Source: Dermanyssus gallinae
Taxonomy: Eukaryota > Arthropoda > Arachnida > Mesostigmata > Dermanyssidae
Reading direction: 5' to 3'
Assembly: GCA_003439945.1 (NCBI GenBank)
Contig: QVRM01001057.1
Span: 124,001 to 188,000 of the forward strand
DNA: 64,000 bases
How positions within the stretch are numbered: the stretch's first letter is position 1; each line of letters starts with the position of its first letter. The notes below the pieces were generated by a model. It ran no database searches. It worked only from the letters and a program-made list of their open reading frames with translations, and was not told where the DNA came from. The position numbers and the translations under genes were made by a program. This document shows positions 46,662-59,850 of the stretch, one piece after another.

Positions 46662-48100
46662 AACATTTATGCACGTACAAACGCCCCCACAACGCGAGAC
46701 AGAGGTGGTGGTGGCATTGAACAACAACACAGATGCGAGCTCGAGTTGAAACAGCAGTTGCCAAGACAAACGCAGTTGAGGGAAGAGTTGACATCCTCCG
46801 TTTAGGAGGTAGACGGACGCGCGGAAGACAATCCACAAAATGGAGCCGCATGCGCTGGAGACAGATATTGGCTCACGTCTGGCTTTGTCTGCGCTAGAGG
46901 ACAAGCTAAAGTCGGCCCTACCCTACCCTATCCTATCCAACCGAACCACCCACGCCATCTTGCCCAACCACCAACCAACAAGGGTGTACCACCAGTCGTT
47001 GCACCACCACCACCACCGTCGAAGCGCAAGAACCACCGTCAACAATTGAATTATGTATGGGTACGTTTTGTTGTCGTTGCTGTGCGCTCTAATACGCTCG
47101 AGCTATTCATCTGTGCGTAGCATGCATGCATGGAAGCATGCATATATATTGTCGTCGAGCGTCCGACGCATTGGGGTTGTCGTTTCTGCTGCTGCTGCTG
47201 TTGCTAGGAAGGCCAGCGCAGCAGGCAACGTTTGAATGCTCGTCTGTTCACTTTCTTCGACTTGCTCGCCTAGACCGTTGAAGTTTCTCATCGCGTAGCA
47301 GTAGTAGTAGTAGTAGTAGTAGTAGCAGTGGTAGTCACGCGCCCCAGCTAGTTTCTATAGTTAAAGAGCTATAGCTGGAGCAGATTGGATGAGCGCTATG
47401 AGCACATCCAGTGTGTATGCACACATAAACGAACGTATGTTCCCCGTTCGCGGTCCTCCGTCCACAGTCGTACAGGACAGAAATTGTCGAGCGACTTCGA
47501 CTCGGCGTGCATAGGAAGAGGTAGATGTCCTTATAAAGAATCGCCGTCGTCGTCGTCGTTGTCGTCGTCATCGTTGACGTCGTCGTCGTCATCGTTGACG
47601 TCGTCGTATGTAATCGAATGACGGAAATGCGGTGCCCTCCCCCTTCGTGCACTCACTTACCCCCGGGGCACGCCAACCGTGCCAACCCCCCAGCCAGTAG
47701 CAGAAGCAGCAGCAGCAGCAGCTAGCCAGGTAACAAACAGATGCATGCTGCTATCGACTGTTGCGCAGCGCAATGATCATCCACAGTGTAATAGCCGCAT
47801 GCATTCATGCATCATACCTGCGCGCACCGCCACGAATTCATGTCATCTCGCATTTTGTCGCTAGATCAGCACTTTCCTCTTCTTTTGCTTGGGCTACGGA
47901 CGTAGAGAGTGGGGAGTTGTCGTCGCCGTGGTCGTTGTTGTTGTTGTTGTTGTTGTTTTGTTGTTGTTGTCGTTGTTGTTGTTGCTGTTGTTGTTGTCGT
48001 CGTCGTTCCGCTACATCTCCTTACTTTCCTGTTCTGATAAGTGAAATATTGCGATGCGAAAACGTACGACAAGGAGATAGACGACTGTGAGTCGTCGACA
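46601..48100. other. GC-richer island with triplet repeats
   Basis: (TA)n 46625-46660, CAC repeats 47000-47020, AGT repeats 47299-47326, CGT/CGTCAT repeats 47545-47608, CAG repeats 47706-47722, TTG repeats 47935-47998. Frames are repeat translations. No gene called. Confidence 0.5.
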
Positions 48101-50757
48101 TGAGTTCCTCGTTCGAAGTAAATTATTCAGTAGTAAGCCAAAGATATTGTTGGCGTCGCACATCTAAGATGAAATCTATCCTTCCTCTCCTTGTCCTTCA
48201 TTCATTTGAGACGTTGACTTCCAAGGCAAAATGCCTGAAAATACCCACCAGTAGTGCCATCAGACAGAAACTCTACATCTACTGTGGTAAGCGTACAGTA
48301 TTGGTAAAATTGCAAGCGTCGATAAATTAGATTATTTACTATTTCACTAACTCTGTATATATCGTATACATGCGTAACAGTCATGATATAGCAGATTGTA
48401 ACTAAACTTGTCATTTTTTATAAACAATATTGCAGCCATGCCGTGGTAATTTTGATTGACGGGGACATGCTTAAAAATGTTTCCAAAAAATGGCAAAAGC
48501 TGGGGGATGGTCATTTTATTGCCCAGAAATCTAAAATGTTGTACTTTGCGGTCATATGCCCATATGCTGCTAAAGCCAATTACAAAAAATACCATAAAGG
48601 TTGCACATATTCTATTAGTCTCGAGCGATATAAGCCTTTAACAGACTCGACATAGACATGACTTTTTGATTGTTAGTTGTTACCTGTTGAAATAAAATAA
48701 TCATTTCGCTTGTTATTTTACATATAAAACAAAGAAAAGTTAGTTGCCATTTGTGCATCGTGTATCCGTGCAGTGTTGGTTGATGAATTTGATGGGATTG
48801 ATTGCTTCACTGCTCGCTTGCTTCTGCAAGCTCACTTATTAGTCGTAGAAAATTCTACTTTGATTTTGCTGCCCGTTTAAACGCAACATGTCGTCGCGAC
48901 ATGACTATGAGCTAGAAGTTCGATTCCCCATCTTGATATTAACGCTGCAACAGAAAAGAAGGACAAAGTGGCCAAAACGTCTGCGCTTTGAGTGTTAATT
49001 ACGAGTTCGTTTGCGCCGAACCGACATCAAATTTATTCATCGCAAAATGTTCTCAAACATCACACTTAGCATAGCAGCAGGTAGCAAATGCATGCCGATG
49101 AATCATGCGCCCACAACCTTGACAATCCTCTAGTGCTGTTGTGTATGTACATATGTGTGAATGTGAATGTCTCCATGTTGAAGCAGCGGCACCGACAACC
49201 ATGGTCTGGTGGTAATTATCCGTGATGGAGCAGCCGTTGCAATTGAACGCAAACACAGTGAGCGCTATACAGCGGTATAAACCCTGTATTTATTATACTT
49301 CCGACTCGATCTCGATATCCCGCCTTTCTTCTTCTTTCTGTCGCTCAGAACAAACATCAGCTTTCTGCTAGGGAGTGCACACAGAGAGAGATTTCTACAT
49401 ATGTGATCGTCTCACTTTTAGAGTGTAATACGCCAAACGTCTGATTACGTCTTTCCGTGCGGTGCATAACATGTAAACAGGCGCTACGAAGTTGAACGCG
49501 TATGAGGCCGTGCGATGAGCATCCGGTGCCACGCGTCGTTCACGGCTGCTCAGGCGGTTTTGAATTCACTTTAGCTATTCGAGTTAGCATTTACCGCGCT
49601 CTGTGGTGAGCTTGTAAATACATCTTCCAAAGGAAAGGAGACGGCCGGCGAGGACAAGCAGGAGCAAGAGCTTCGGCAAACAACCCTTGAAGTCCAGGCG
49701 GCTCAGAAGAGAACTATATTCGAGTCCTAGCCTTGTCGTAGTCGATTAACAAGTTTGCCTTGTTTGTCCCGTTTATAAATGCATCCCAACATAGCTCCAG
49801 TTACCAATGGCAAAACAGAGAAAGAGCAAGATGAACGTGTTAAAGAGAAGGAGGTGTAAGACTGCTCTTACCGTTTTACTTAGAGATAATTTTCACGTTT
49901 GTGATATAGTGGTATATTTATATATATATATATATATATATACAACGCGGCATCGTGTGCTGCGGTGCCATCGTTGGTTGAATAGCCTATCAGACGCGAC
50001 TCGGCGCAGGCAAGGCGAGGACGCACAGAAGGTTAGCTCTAACCACTTTTAATATGTGTATAAGAATTCTAAGCGCTCATACACGACAACTGTTTTTTTT
50101 TTTTAAAGTACTAAATAAACTTTTAACTAACTTCTTAGGGTGACAATATGCAACAATGGTGGAATATAGTGGAAATAAGTAACTAAACATATTATCTGGT
50201 AGTAACTAAGCGTAAATATATGCATGCAAATACCAACCTACTTTATACAAGTACACATTTTATACACTTGTTTGCTTACTTAAGTAATTCCTAAAGATAA
50301 AAGCTCAAAAGACCGGCTGTCCAGACTAAAACTTACGCGTAGTGCATACAAACATAAATTTGCATACACATTTTATATGTGTATATGTTTTTTTATAAGT
50401 AATATTTTACAATCGGTTGAAACCCACCAACCTTAGCTTCTGCCCCGATGTGGCTTCACCGAGACGCGAAATCGTGACCATCTTTACAAATTGCTAAAGA
50501 ACGTAAGCTAATAGAGTTTGTCTTCTATTTATCGCCTGGTAGGACGCTACTATATGCTATCACTTCTCCGTCGCTATTGTTAGTCATTCGATAACGCATT
50601 CATACTGAACTTATTTGGGCTTGTATGGGATGGCCCCGATACATAAATATATATTTAATCATAGTTGTAGTTGTAACGTAACGCGGAACTTCTTCTTCCA
50701 GCCAGCTGGAAAACAAACACAAGCTGCCCTTCTCTCACTATTTGATTTGTATTTTTA
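48101..50757. other. AT-rich DNA, nothing recognised
   Basis: Small frames at 48100-48655 (60-82 codons) and 49053-49256 show no recognisable domain. (TA)n at 49917-49942. Confidence 0.5.
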
Positions 50758-52060
50758 ATGTCAAAGCGCGCAGCTTCGTTTTGCTTTTTCATCTTCCTGC
50801 TCCCTGATGGGCCCGGTCACCGCTTCGCCGCACGGTCCTTCCGTAGAAACAAAGATACTCTTAAGCTTTTTTCCTACCGGGGTGATTTTTGTGCATATCT
50901 CCTCGGTGGCGTAAGCCTTGGACGGCCAAGTCTTCTTCGTCCCATTCAGAGAAATCGAACTACGAGCCGCCTGCTGGTGGCAGCCAGAGATCGCCGCCTG
51001 ACTCGGATCGGGGCCTGGAAGAGAGTCGCCGCCCCCTCTCGCGTTGCTGAAGCAGGCGGAGACAAAGCTAGCCACGTACGACGTCGCCGTCACGTTGTCC
51101 GTCTGCAGCGTTGTGATTACCGGCTTCGAGCCATTGTGTCACTGACTTGCTTCCTCGCTTACTTGTGCGCAGCAGCAGCAGCAGCAACGATAACAACAAC
51201 AGTAACAATGGTGACAACAACAGCAACAACAACAACAACAATGATGATGACAACAAGAACAACAACAACAACAAGAACAACAGCAACAATGATGATAATG
51301 ATGATAACAACAACAACTACACCAAGTCGCGTATGACGCTAGCGTCCATTGGCTCAACTGTCTCCACGTAGCAATCGATGCAAGCGGTGCAGCCGCTTTG
51401 GCCTTAGCTCCCTGACGCTGCCGATGTTGCTCCACGGTGGTGGCGGGGTGTCGTCGTTGTTGTTGTTGTTGTAAGAGGGGCCTGTTTGTTGTAGGGTAGC
51501 AAACAAGCTAAATAGAGAAAAACACGCCAGAGATTAGGAGAATGAGGAATAGAGGTCTTCGCTTCCGACTCGACCTCGACGTCGTCGTCGTCTTCAGGAA
51601 GACGACACCGGGACACGGATACGGACAGCACACAGTAGTCGTAATAGCCGTCGTCCAGAGGCTGACGGACTTCGGCGCGCACCTTTGCAACCGGTGGTGC
51701 GCCGAAGGAACTACATTCCGTGCACGTTTTGATGCAGCTGATGATACTGGTAGTGCTAAGCCCGCCATAGCATGTAAATGTGATACTGGCGGGCCTTGAT
51801 TCTCACTGGCGTCGGCACATCGTAGTGTCCGGCCGCTTGTTCGTGTGCCGCTCCACTCTGCCCAAGTTCCGTCTAGGGCTCTGACCAACTTTGCCAGAAA
51901 TAATAATAATAATAATAGCACTGCACGCTTTGTCTGCCTATTACCGGCTGGTGAGCTGACGGAACTATTTTTTGTTGCATCTACTGCTACTCGGCATGAA
52001 TCCCTGTCGATGTTTGTATGTCGCATTCGCGTTACGGACCTAATGTAGTCTGCCTCTAGT
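50758..52060. other. GC-richer island with AAC/GAT repeat tract
   Basis: A tract of AAC, CAG, GAT and AAG triplets spans about 51170-51330, with TTG at 51455-51475, CGT at 51578-51592 and AAT at 51900-51917. A plus-strand frame of 192 codons (50758-51336) starts outside the repeat, but ends as poly-Thr, and a minus-strand frame of 172 codons (51508-52026) is unrecognised. Either could be chance. Confidence 0.45.
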
Positions 52061-53650
52061 TGGCATTAATCGAGATGCATAACTTTTACAACTTTTAGTC
52101 ACTATGCAACAAAACAAACAAACACGTTAGATATACGTTAATAGAGTTGTAGTGTACTGTTAATACGATGTGAAACGTAAGAGTCATGCTATTAAGGTCG
52201 ATTGCTCATCGTTAAGATAATTAAGACCCACCCGAAAGGTCGACTGTGATACGTTACTTTAGTCAAAAAGACTGAAAAGTCAAAGGCATTTACATTAAGC
52301 ATATCGACCTCTCGCTTTCTTTATTCATTTGTATGCGCTAGTAAAAGTCATATAGTGGTATCTAAAACAAAAGGGCCCAATATGTGAATCTATTACGTAA
52401 AGCAAGATAAATCGGTGCATTAATATGTGCAGGCACCTATATCAAACGTATACATTATTAATTCTTGGTTTCTTATGTCCATACATGAACGGCATCTAGT
52501 AAGCATCCGTTAGATCTGAATACATAGTGCAATAGCCAGAGTATATTGCTGATATGTATTACTGTAGGTATAATTAAGCTAATTGTAGGATTGACGCAAT
52601 GACCCACACCCTTCCACCTAAACTATTCGGGTTTTGGAGGAAAGCGATGATACGAGGCACCAATTGTGTGTGGGAATCGGTGGTTAAGTACGCTACGGCA
52701 AAGTCTTGTATGCAGTAATTATGGACTGTCAAAGCTTTTGATAAGGCTCCTCTCCACTCACTGGTCGAAGCGTTCAGGACAGGTACTAACGAAACTCCCT
52801 GCATCGCGTTTTGATGTAACCAAAGATGCCATTAGAAATTTACAGGAACGCAGATAGACTGCAGAAAGGCAGAAAAACAGCTGGACGTTTGATGGATGAC
52901 TTACGTAAACTCTTATAGAGCCGACCTGGCAAAAACCAAAAGATTCTGCAGGTGGGTGGAAACTTCAATATTTAAATCCGCGATAAAGCTGGGTTTTTAT
53001 TACATTTAACGGGGCATACCTAAGACCGCTCGCGAGACCCCGTACTCCCATCGTTAGCCAAAGTTATGCCCTACCGTTTAAAAGAAGTTCATCTATCTAA
53101 TTAAGCTCTGTATTGACGCACTACCAACGCGTGTTTGTAGGGCCCGCGGTCGGCCTGGCCTTCATAAAAGATGCCGGCATGACTGTTGTGCGGTAAAGTC
53201 GCTAAACCACGCTGTGCAACTATGCCTCCGTACGCATCTGGTAACCACTTAAAGCCATGACGAGACATTGCATAAGAAAGTGGCAAGGTTACCAGGACGC
53301 AAAGGGTACACGTTTGTGGAGCGTAGTTTCAGGCCCGCCGACTATCCGGCTCTCCGGTAAATGGAAAACGGGGTTTGCCCAAGTGGAGGTGAGGTGAGTA
53401 CCACTAATGTATGGGTCAGTCGGACTACCTCAACAAGTCAAGCGCGGATACCCCAAGAAATAGTGGATGGCCTACTGGCGACGGACGCTCGACTAGAGCG
53501 AAGGCTCTTCTAGACGGGTACCGAGCAGCCCGCGCGCAGCTCATTCTACTCAAAATACGTTTCATATTTATTCACTCAGGTTGAGTAGCGATTATAACAA
53601 AAAAATATCACTTTAACAACTATAAGAACAGTGAGTCAAAACTACACCCG
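52061..53650. other. Non-coding DNA, nothing recognised
   Basis: Frames of 60-76 codons at 52574-52857 and 53101-53286 show no recognisable domain. Confidence 0.5.
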
Positions 53651-53652
53651 GG

Positions 53653-53654
<2 letters not shown>

Positions 53655-53688
<34 letters not shown>
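53655..53688. repeat. (TA)n microsatellite
   Basis: About 34 bp of TA repeat. Confidence 0.95.
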
Positions 53689-53889
53689 CCCTGCTTAAAA
53701 TATAATAAAATATACATACATTTCATCCCATAGTTCCCTGGCGAGGTACACAACCAATTGCGCTACTTCAGCCGAGACCTCGGTCACTTTTTCCTGCCAT
53801 TCTAACAAAATTTACTAAAGTGGTTCTGTAATAGGTGACTTAAGCCTGACTTTGACCGGCAGTAGAAACACTGCCGGTCCACAACCCGC

Positions 53890-54000
53890 TAGCAGGTACA
53901 CAAAGCGGCCCTCGGTGCATTGAAGATATGCCTCAGGATAAGTGCCAAGCCCGTAGGGGACGGAGGATAGTCTAGAATTTAAAAACAGCCTCCTTAGAAA
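53890..54000 (-). repeat. Unnamed interspersed repeat E, copy 2
   Basis: Reverse-oriented match to 22055-22165 (GCATATCTTCAATGCACC, CTATCCTCCGTCCCCTACGG). On the minus strand a further 100-150 nt downstream includes AGTAGCGCAATTGGTT (about 53755-53770), which looks like a Pol III A box. Confidence 0.75.
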
Positions 54001-54184
54001 AAAAATTTAATTCTAGGTACACGACGCGGCTCCTTGCCATCCGCGGCAAGCAAAAAACGCGCTTTATATATATTGTGAAGCATCTTTCTCTATAGTAAAA
54101 TATGTAAGCTACAAGGCCCCGTACTGACGGGCTAATTTGTTTAAGGATTGCACAATATTGCATTCAACGGCATCTTCGGCAGAG

Positions 54185-54613
54185 TTCGCCGCAGCGGCAT
54201 CATGCACAAGTCTCACATGATTCATGGAATTTGGCCCGTTGACATAAGATGTGATGAAAGCCGTGCACTGCAAATCGTGTTATAACGTGCCTGTTGCTAC
54301 GCTCTGGCCCCTTCCACTCCGCATTTCTCATCGATCCGGTATTAAAGAATTCCGGGTCGAGTTCAGAAAATTCCCATTTTCCAGTGCAGTTGTTGAAGGC
54401 TGTGGTGCGAGGGAGGTTATAAGTACGCCTTAGGTCTTCTATGAAAGGTGGGCAGTCTGCTAATAGAAAGACCAGGCGGCTGCGGGTTGGCGTATGGAGT
54501 CCCAGAGTCCGTTTCAGGGAGGCTCCTTTTACCTGATTCGGCTGGGCAAGGTTTCTGGAAGCCAGGTGCGCCCATATTAACTCAATTTCCATTCCACTCA
54601 AAATCACAAGCAA
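54185..54613 (-). pseudogene. LINE pol fragment, post-RT region
   Basis: A 137-codon minus-strand frame reads LIWAHLASRNLAQPNQVKGA, then LKRTLGLHTPTRSRLVFLLA and FIEDLRRTYNLPRT, later DPEFFNTGSM and NRHVITRFAVHGFHHILC, ending FHESCETCA. The order (IW..L..L...K...LKR.LGL...RSRL, then RHV.TR.A.HGFHH.LC, then Cys pairs) matches, in my recognition, the stretch after the RT in a common arthropod LINE type. The frame is broken at the Cys motif and continues in another frame. The RT itself is not present upstream. It shares the IW...L..LDKVK pattern with 37244-37321. Confidence 0.6.
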
Positions 54614-55512
54614 TGCGAATGCATGGATAGAACTTACATAGTCAAATAACGCGGACCCATGGAGCTTGTCTTACCGAGTGGTTATGAACGAGATCCATCG
54701 ACACCAATCTCGGTCGTTGACGTATTGATTTCAAAGGTCTTTGAGAAATTTGTATTGGTACGGCTAGAGTGGCACTTAGAGTCGATCAATTATTTCGACG
54801 AATTAGTTTGAATTTCGTAAGAGCCGGTCGAAGAACCTCGCGCTGGCTCACTCATACCAATGGGTGAGCAAATCTGTTTAGAATAATAAGATTTGCCTGT
54901 CAGTCTTGCTTGACAGATGCCCGCTCATTTGGGCTACTCCACAATATCTACTTCCTATTTTTCGGTCCAGTCTCTCAGGTCGCTGTTAGGACTGGATGAA
55001 TGAAATCCTCATGGCGGCAAGTTGGTATCAAAACTTCACAGGGCTCGGTGGTCGGGTATTTACGTTCCTGATTCTTTGTAATTTTATTTTGACGATTTTT
55101 TTACAATAATGTAGATATCGATGCGCCATTCGTATAGGTTGTTAATTAAGGTAAAACGAATATCGCTGTTTTTTATTCATCCTAAAGGGTGCTTGCTAGC
55201 CATGCCCGACGAATTTCTTAAGCAATGCAGGTCACGCTATATTAAGCCATGCATATAAAACGGAATATAAAATGGCTTTTGCTTAAAAAATTATAAACTT
55301 AACTGAAGTTGGTAAGTGTTCCGATACAGAGACTACTTTTAGTGTACAATTTCAACTAGTACTGTGCGATGTAATTCATATCTGGGGTAGTGGCTATTAT
55401 AAAGCCCTACGTAAAGGCATAATAATACAGAACGAGGCACTTGGAGCTAGTTTTTTCCTGGAGGCTTAGGGATTCAGTCGGTGATCTTTACTTCTCTCAT
55501 CATCTTCCTATT
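54614..55512. other. Non-coding DNA, nothing recognised
   Basis: One small hairpin (CTGTCAGTCTTGCTTGACAG, 54899-54918). No gene or repeat family recognised. Confidence 0.5.
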
Positions 55513-55685
55513 GTCGTGCCAGGTAACGTGGTTCATTCGCGTGCGTCTCGCGGCCGGAGGTGACACATAGGTGCACGGGTTCGAGCCCTAACCACATTTG
55601 TTTTTTTATGAGGTCCGTCCCACGAAGCAGTGCGGAAGCAGTCCCGTGGACGTGAAATATTGACTGAGTGTCAGCTCGAAAAGGG
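55513..55685 (+). mobile_element. SINE-B copy 6, diverged
   Basis: Plus-strand copy with many substitutions: GTCGTGCCAGGTAACGTGG at the 5' end, B box GGTTCGAGCCC intact, then TATGAGGTCCGTCC, CAGTCCCGTGGACGTGAAAT and the tail GACTGAGTGTCAGCTCGAAA. It is the most diverged SINE-B copy, and presumably the oldest. Confidence 0.82.
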
Positions 55686-56510
55686 TTTAAATCTCTCTTT
55701 TGATTGAACGTACACGTCGTAGCTTGCTGCGTTAGCTTCTAGTATCTCGCGGGAAAATGTGTTTACGGAAATTTCGTTTTCACTCGTTGCCATCTCTGGT
55801 AAGTCATCAAGGCGGGCAACAACCTTCCTAGTTCGAATTTCTAGTGACCGTGCTCATGTCGCGCGCCTGCCAGATTTCTTGATCTCTATTCATATGATAC
55901 ACCACTAGAGCTAACATAAGTAATATATACTGCAAGTATGTATGCGTATGCAGAAAACTAAAAATCGGAAAAGAACACCTATTTATTACAAGTGTTATGC
56001 TACTACAACTACATTAAATCATAGCGGTAATGGCGGTCCTATATAGATCTGTTTATTTCAACTGTAATGGCCGCACAAGCTCTGTTTCAATACAGCGCAC
56101 CTCACGTGCGTGAAATAAAAACGTAACTGCACACACAAGCATGTACAGATCATAATAGAAAAATGTACTCCATCCTCCAACGTATAACTATATTTTTGAA
56201 GGGGTCTCGCGTCTCCAGGTGGCAAAAATATTTATTGTACCTGAAATACATAGAATACTTGGTTATACGACTTGGTTATTAACACAGAACTTGATGCAGA
56301 TTCATTGGTCTTCAATAGTTGACTTCGTTCTCGTTTATCTAATATCTTGCAACCAAACTCAAACAATAAACGCTGCCGCCGCCGCCGCTTGCGCGACATT
56401 TGATCTTTGTGTGACTGATAAATTGCGCTTAGCAAAACAAGCCGGATGACGTTGGTGATTTCCGTCTGACGGCAAAATTCAAAGTACTAGAGCTTGCCAA
56501 TCCGCCTTAG

Positions 56511-56558
<48 letters not shown>

Positions 56559-56750
56559 GAGAATGAGAGGAATAAGCAGAATTCGATAAACGCATGGAAC
56601 AGAAGCGCAGTACGAAGCCGAACAGCCACTTTCACCGTGTCGGCGTAGATTCTGGCAAACGACGTCAAAAAAGCAAGATCGATGGGCACGAGAACGACAT
56701 CAGTGGTACGACGACAAAAGTATTGTAGCTCCAGCTGTAATTAATTAATA
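55686..56750. other. AT-rich DNA with TA array
   Basis: CCG/GCC triplets at 56372-56392 and (TA)n at 56513-56555. Nothing else recognised. Confidence 0.5.
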
Positions 56751-58000
56751 CTGCCAATTTGCTTGGTGAGAAATGAACGAGCGTGGCTCGCGGACGAAGC
56801 AGCAGCAGCAACAGCAGTGGGGGTATTACTGTCGGGAATGACCTTTTACTGTGTGTGCTGATCCGCCGAGTGTAGCTGTCCCAGTGTGGCGATCCTCATC
56901 GGTCATGTGGGGAGATGGTCACATTTAAGCCGGTGGCTGGCCGGTGGCGACGATTGGAAGAGCGGCAATGGGCAGCTTCGCCGCCTTGTCGCTTATGCCA
57001 CCGAATCGCAGCCATCCATGCCACGGGGCAGTGTCGGCCGCCGCTATGCGGGCTAAACGAAACGCAGTTCGTCACTATCGAATTTTCCATCGAACGAGCG
57101 GAACGCAGACAGCGTCGGTCCGGCCCAAGGACAGAGCTTGGAGCTCGTGCACTAGCTCTCTCATCTCTTCTCTCTTGTTAGCTCTTTTTTTGCTTCTTTT
57201 CTTCTAGATTTTCTTTTCCTTCTTTGCTCTCTTCTTTTTTGTCCTCGGCGTCGTCTGCTCTGTACATCGTACTTCGTGGCACCTTCGACAACGAGGTGGT
57301 TCCTTCAGCGCCGCAGAGTCGCTGTCGTCGGTACTAACTAACAGCGCGGTTGTTGGGTGGTTCTTTCCCCCAGCTACCCCGCCGTAGCCACTCACAGGCG
57401 GCGAGCGTGGGGCGAATGAGAGGTGGCTGGGTGGTATTCCCCCCCCCCACCCCCCTCTACACGTTGGTGCTCCCTAGCGTTGTTACTGCAACGACGACTA
57501 GGACGACGAGTTCTTCTTACTTAGCCTAATGGAGTCATTGCAGTAGTGGAATCAGTCAGCCAGCTACGAGTCGTCAGCCCGTTGTAGTAATGGAATCAGT
57601 CTGTTAATTGAATAGAACATGTTGTTGCTCCTGTGCTCGCTGTACCGGTGTCCTTCCTGTCGGCTCCATCGGGGGTTCGGATCGGAGGTGGAGGTGGGGG
57701 TGGTGGTGAGGACAGTGACCGTGGAAGTTGGAATAGGGGAACCGCCGCTACCGGTCAATCGAGAAGCTACTATTTTAATAACAACAAGTGTATGTGCCTG
57801 CGCAGGTATGTGCCAGGCCAGTCTGCTGCGTCCAAGCTTGCCGGCGGCGTCACCTGCTCTTGGTAGGTGACAGGTAACAAGGCCGAAGCCCCCCCCCCTA
57901 CGGAGACACGACGCTAATAGAACGACCACTGTGTTGCTGGAAAGATCGATGCTCTTTGCAAAGAGTACTGCTAGCAGGTACAATCAAGCGTATCGCATTT
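56751..58000. other. GC-richer island, unrecognised
   Basis: AGC/ACA triplets near 56798-56818, CT-rich tract 57150-57240, 10 C at 57439-57448, GGTGGAG repeats 57684-57706. Frames of 60-139 codons on both strands, none recognised. Confidence 0.4.
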
Positions 58001-58735
58001 GGACCATCTTAGGCTAAATCAGCGCATCGGCTTAGCAAAGGCTGCATCAAAAAAAGGGTACGCAAACCGAGCCTGTGATTCCTTGCGTCAGAGCGACGCA
58101 CACCATTACCTCTGCTGTCCCGTCGGCATGTTTTACCTGGCATGCATGAACACCAAAATCTACACAAAACCTCCTTAATGAATTGCTGTTTATACTTAGC
58201 TAGGTTGCGTGTGTGTGTGTGTAAACCGGTTGTATGGGAACTTATGTTCGAAACGTATTGTAGTAGGAACAATAGTATTTGCGCAATCATTGCTTTTTTT
58301 TTGTTAAATAACGTAGTCAACGGGACAGAATATGTGGCCAGAAACTTTAACACTGGCTGTCACGTTTTCAGTTCCGGCGCAACGTATACCTCTTTAAAGC
58401 AAGCTTTCTTATTTGCAGCTTTGCATTCTTATTGACAGATGAGAAGCTGGTCCGCAATTGAAGGCTGGTAGCGTAAAGTGCCCATACTTAAACACCATTG
58501 AAATACAAGGACCGGGACTGTTTGAATCTTATTTTAAACGGCGAGATACACACGACCCGTGGATTGGTGGCTGTCATCCATATATATATATATATATATT
58601 TGTCGAGAAAAACGGAAGTCAGGGTTAAATACTCGACATCCGTTTTCTACAAGTAAGCCATGAACGTGTATACACGAAAGCAAATAAAACATGTGACAAG
58701 TGAAATTCACTTGTCAGGTGAGTCACTCATAAGAA

Positions 58736-58789
<54 letters not shown>

Positions 58790-59850
58790 GCAAATCACGC
58801 TCGGTCTTACTTTCACAGGTAGGCTAGGTCCTGCAACCCGCAGCGAGAAAGTCACACGCAACTGGACTAACAGAGATAATAAGAATAAACAATTCAATGA
58901 TGAACGTTGAAAAAGACATCCAATTGGCCGCATATAGCCGCTTAGTGCAAAATAACCAATTTCTGCTTTGTATCTCAGATCCAAGGACGATCGGTGCTCT
59001 CCCCTCTCCGTGAAACTTCAACTAATTGGAGGCACCCCAGCACGACTGCAACTGTAATAGCAACAGATAGCGGCTCCTGGATAGAAGGCTGAGGCCGTTG
59101 ACCTTCAAAATAGCAACAGCCACTGAAAGTGCGGCCTCCAGTGCAGTCCGAAGTATAAGCCCGGCAGATCCTATAGGACCTATGGGCGTCTAGCGGATTC
59201 TTTATCCTCTCAGGTGGACGCCCGACGTCAGGCAAAAATTGCAGACATGGAACAAAAGCCCCTAGACGAAGACCCAAGCGAGCCAGCCGGGTTTCCGGAC
59301 CATTTACAGTATTCCAGATGCGAGAGAGTGGGTGGCTCAAAAGGCGAAAGGGATCACTGTTCTACTCGCTGGCCGAACTCCTTACGGGCCAAGGTACTTT
59401 AAGAAAATATTTGCATCGTTCTAGATGGGCCTCGTCGCCAGAAGGGGGCATTCTCTGAGACCCAGGATATAAGGACGACGTCAAATACACATTCAAATTA
59501 TGCCCGGCGCTAAAGTAGGGGCTGAAGTAATACAGAGGTAATACTAGCTGCTCGTTTCGCCAAGAGACCCGAAGCGAAAGATTTTTAGCGGTATTATGGC
59601 AACAACATGAGCAGCAAGTCTAGTAGTGCGTAAAATACTTTTTCCTGAACAAAAAGTTGTTGTACTATTAGTACTACTAACAGTAATAAGTTTCCATACA
59701 ACAGAAAATGCGTGCGCACGCGTCATCGTTTTTATGGTCAAAGACATAGGCGACGGACAGACGTTAATCAATGCCCCGTCGAACTTGTGCATTGTGCGAT
59801 TCCCAATTACTTAGAGACGAATCCTCTGGTGCATGCTCTCTTTCTTTCTT
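58001..59850. other. Non-coding DNA with TA arrays
   Basis: TA tracts at 58580-58600 and 58740-58786. Near-palindrome GACAAGTGAAATTCACTTGTC at 58695-58715. A 121-codon minus-strand frame (58975-59340) is unrecognised. Confidence 0.45.
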
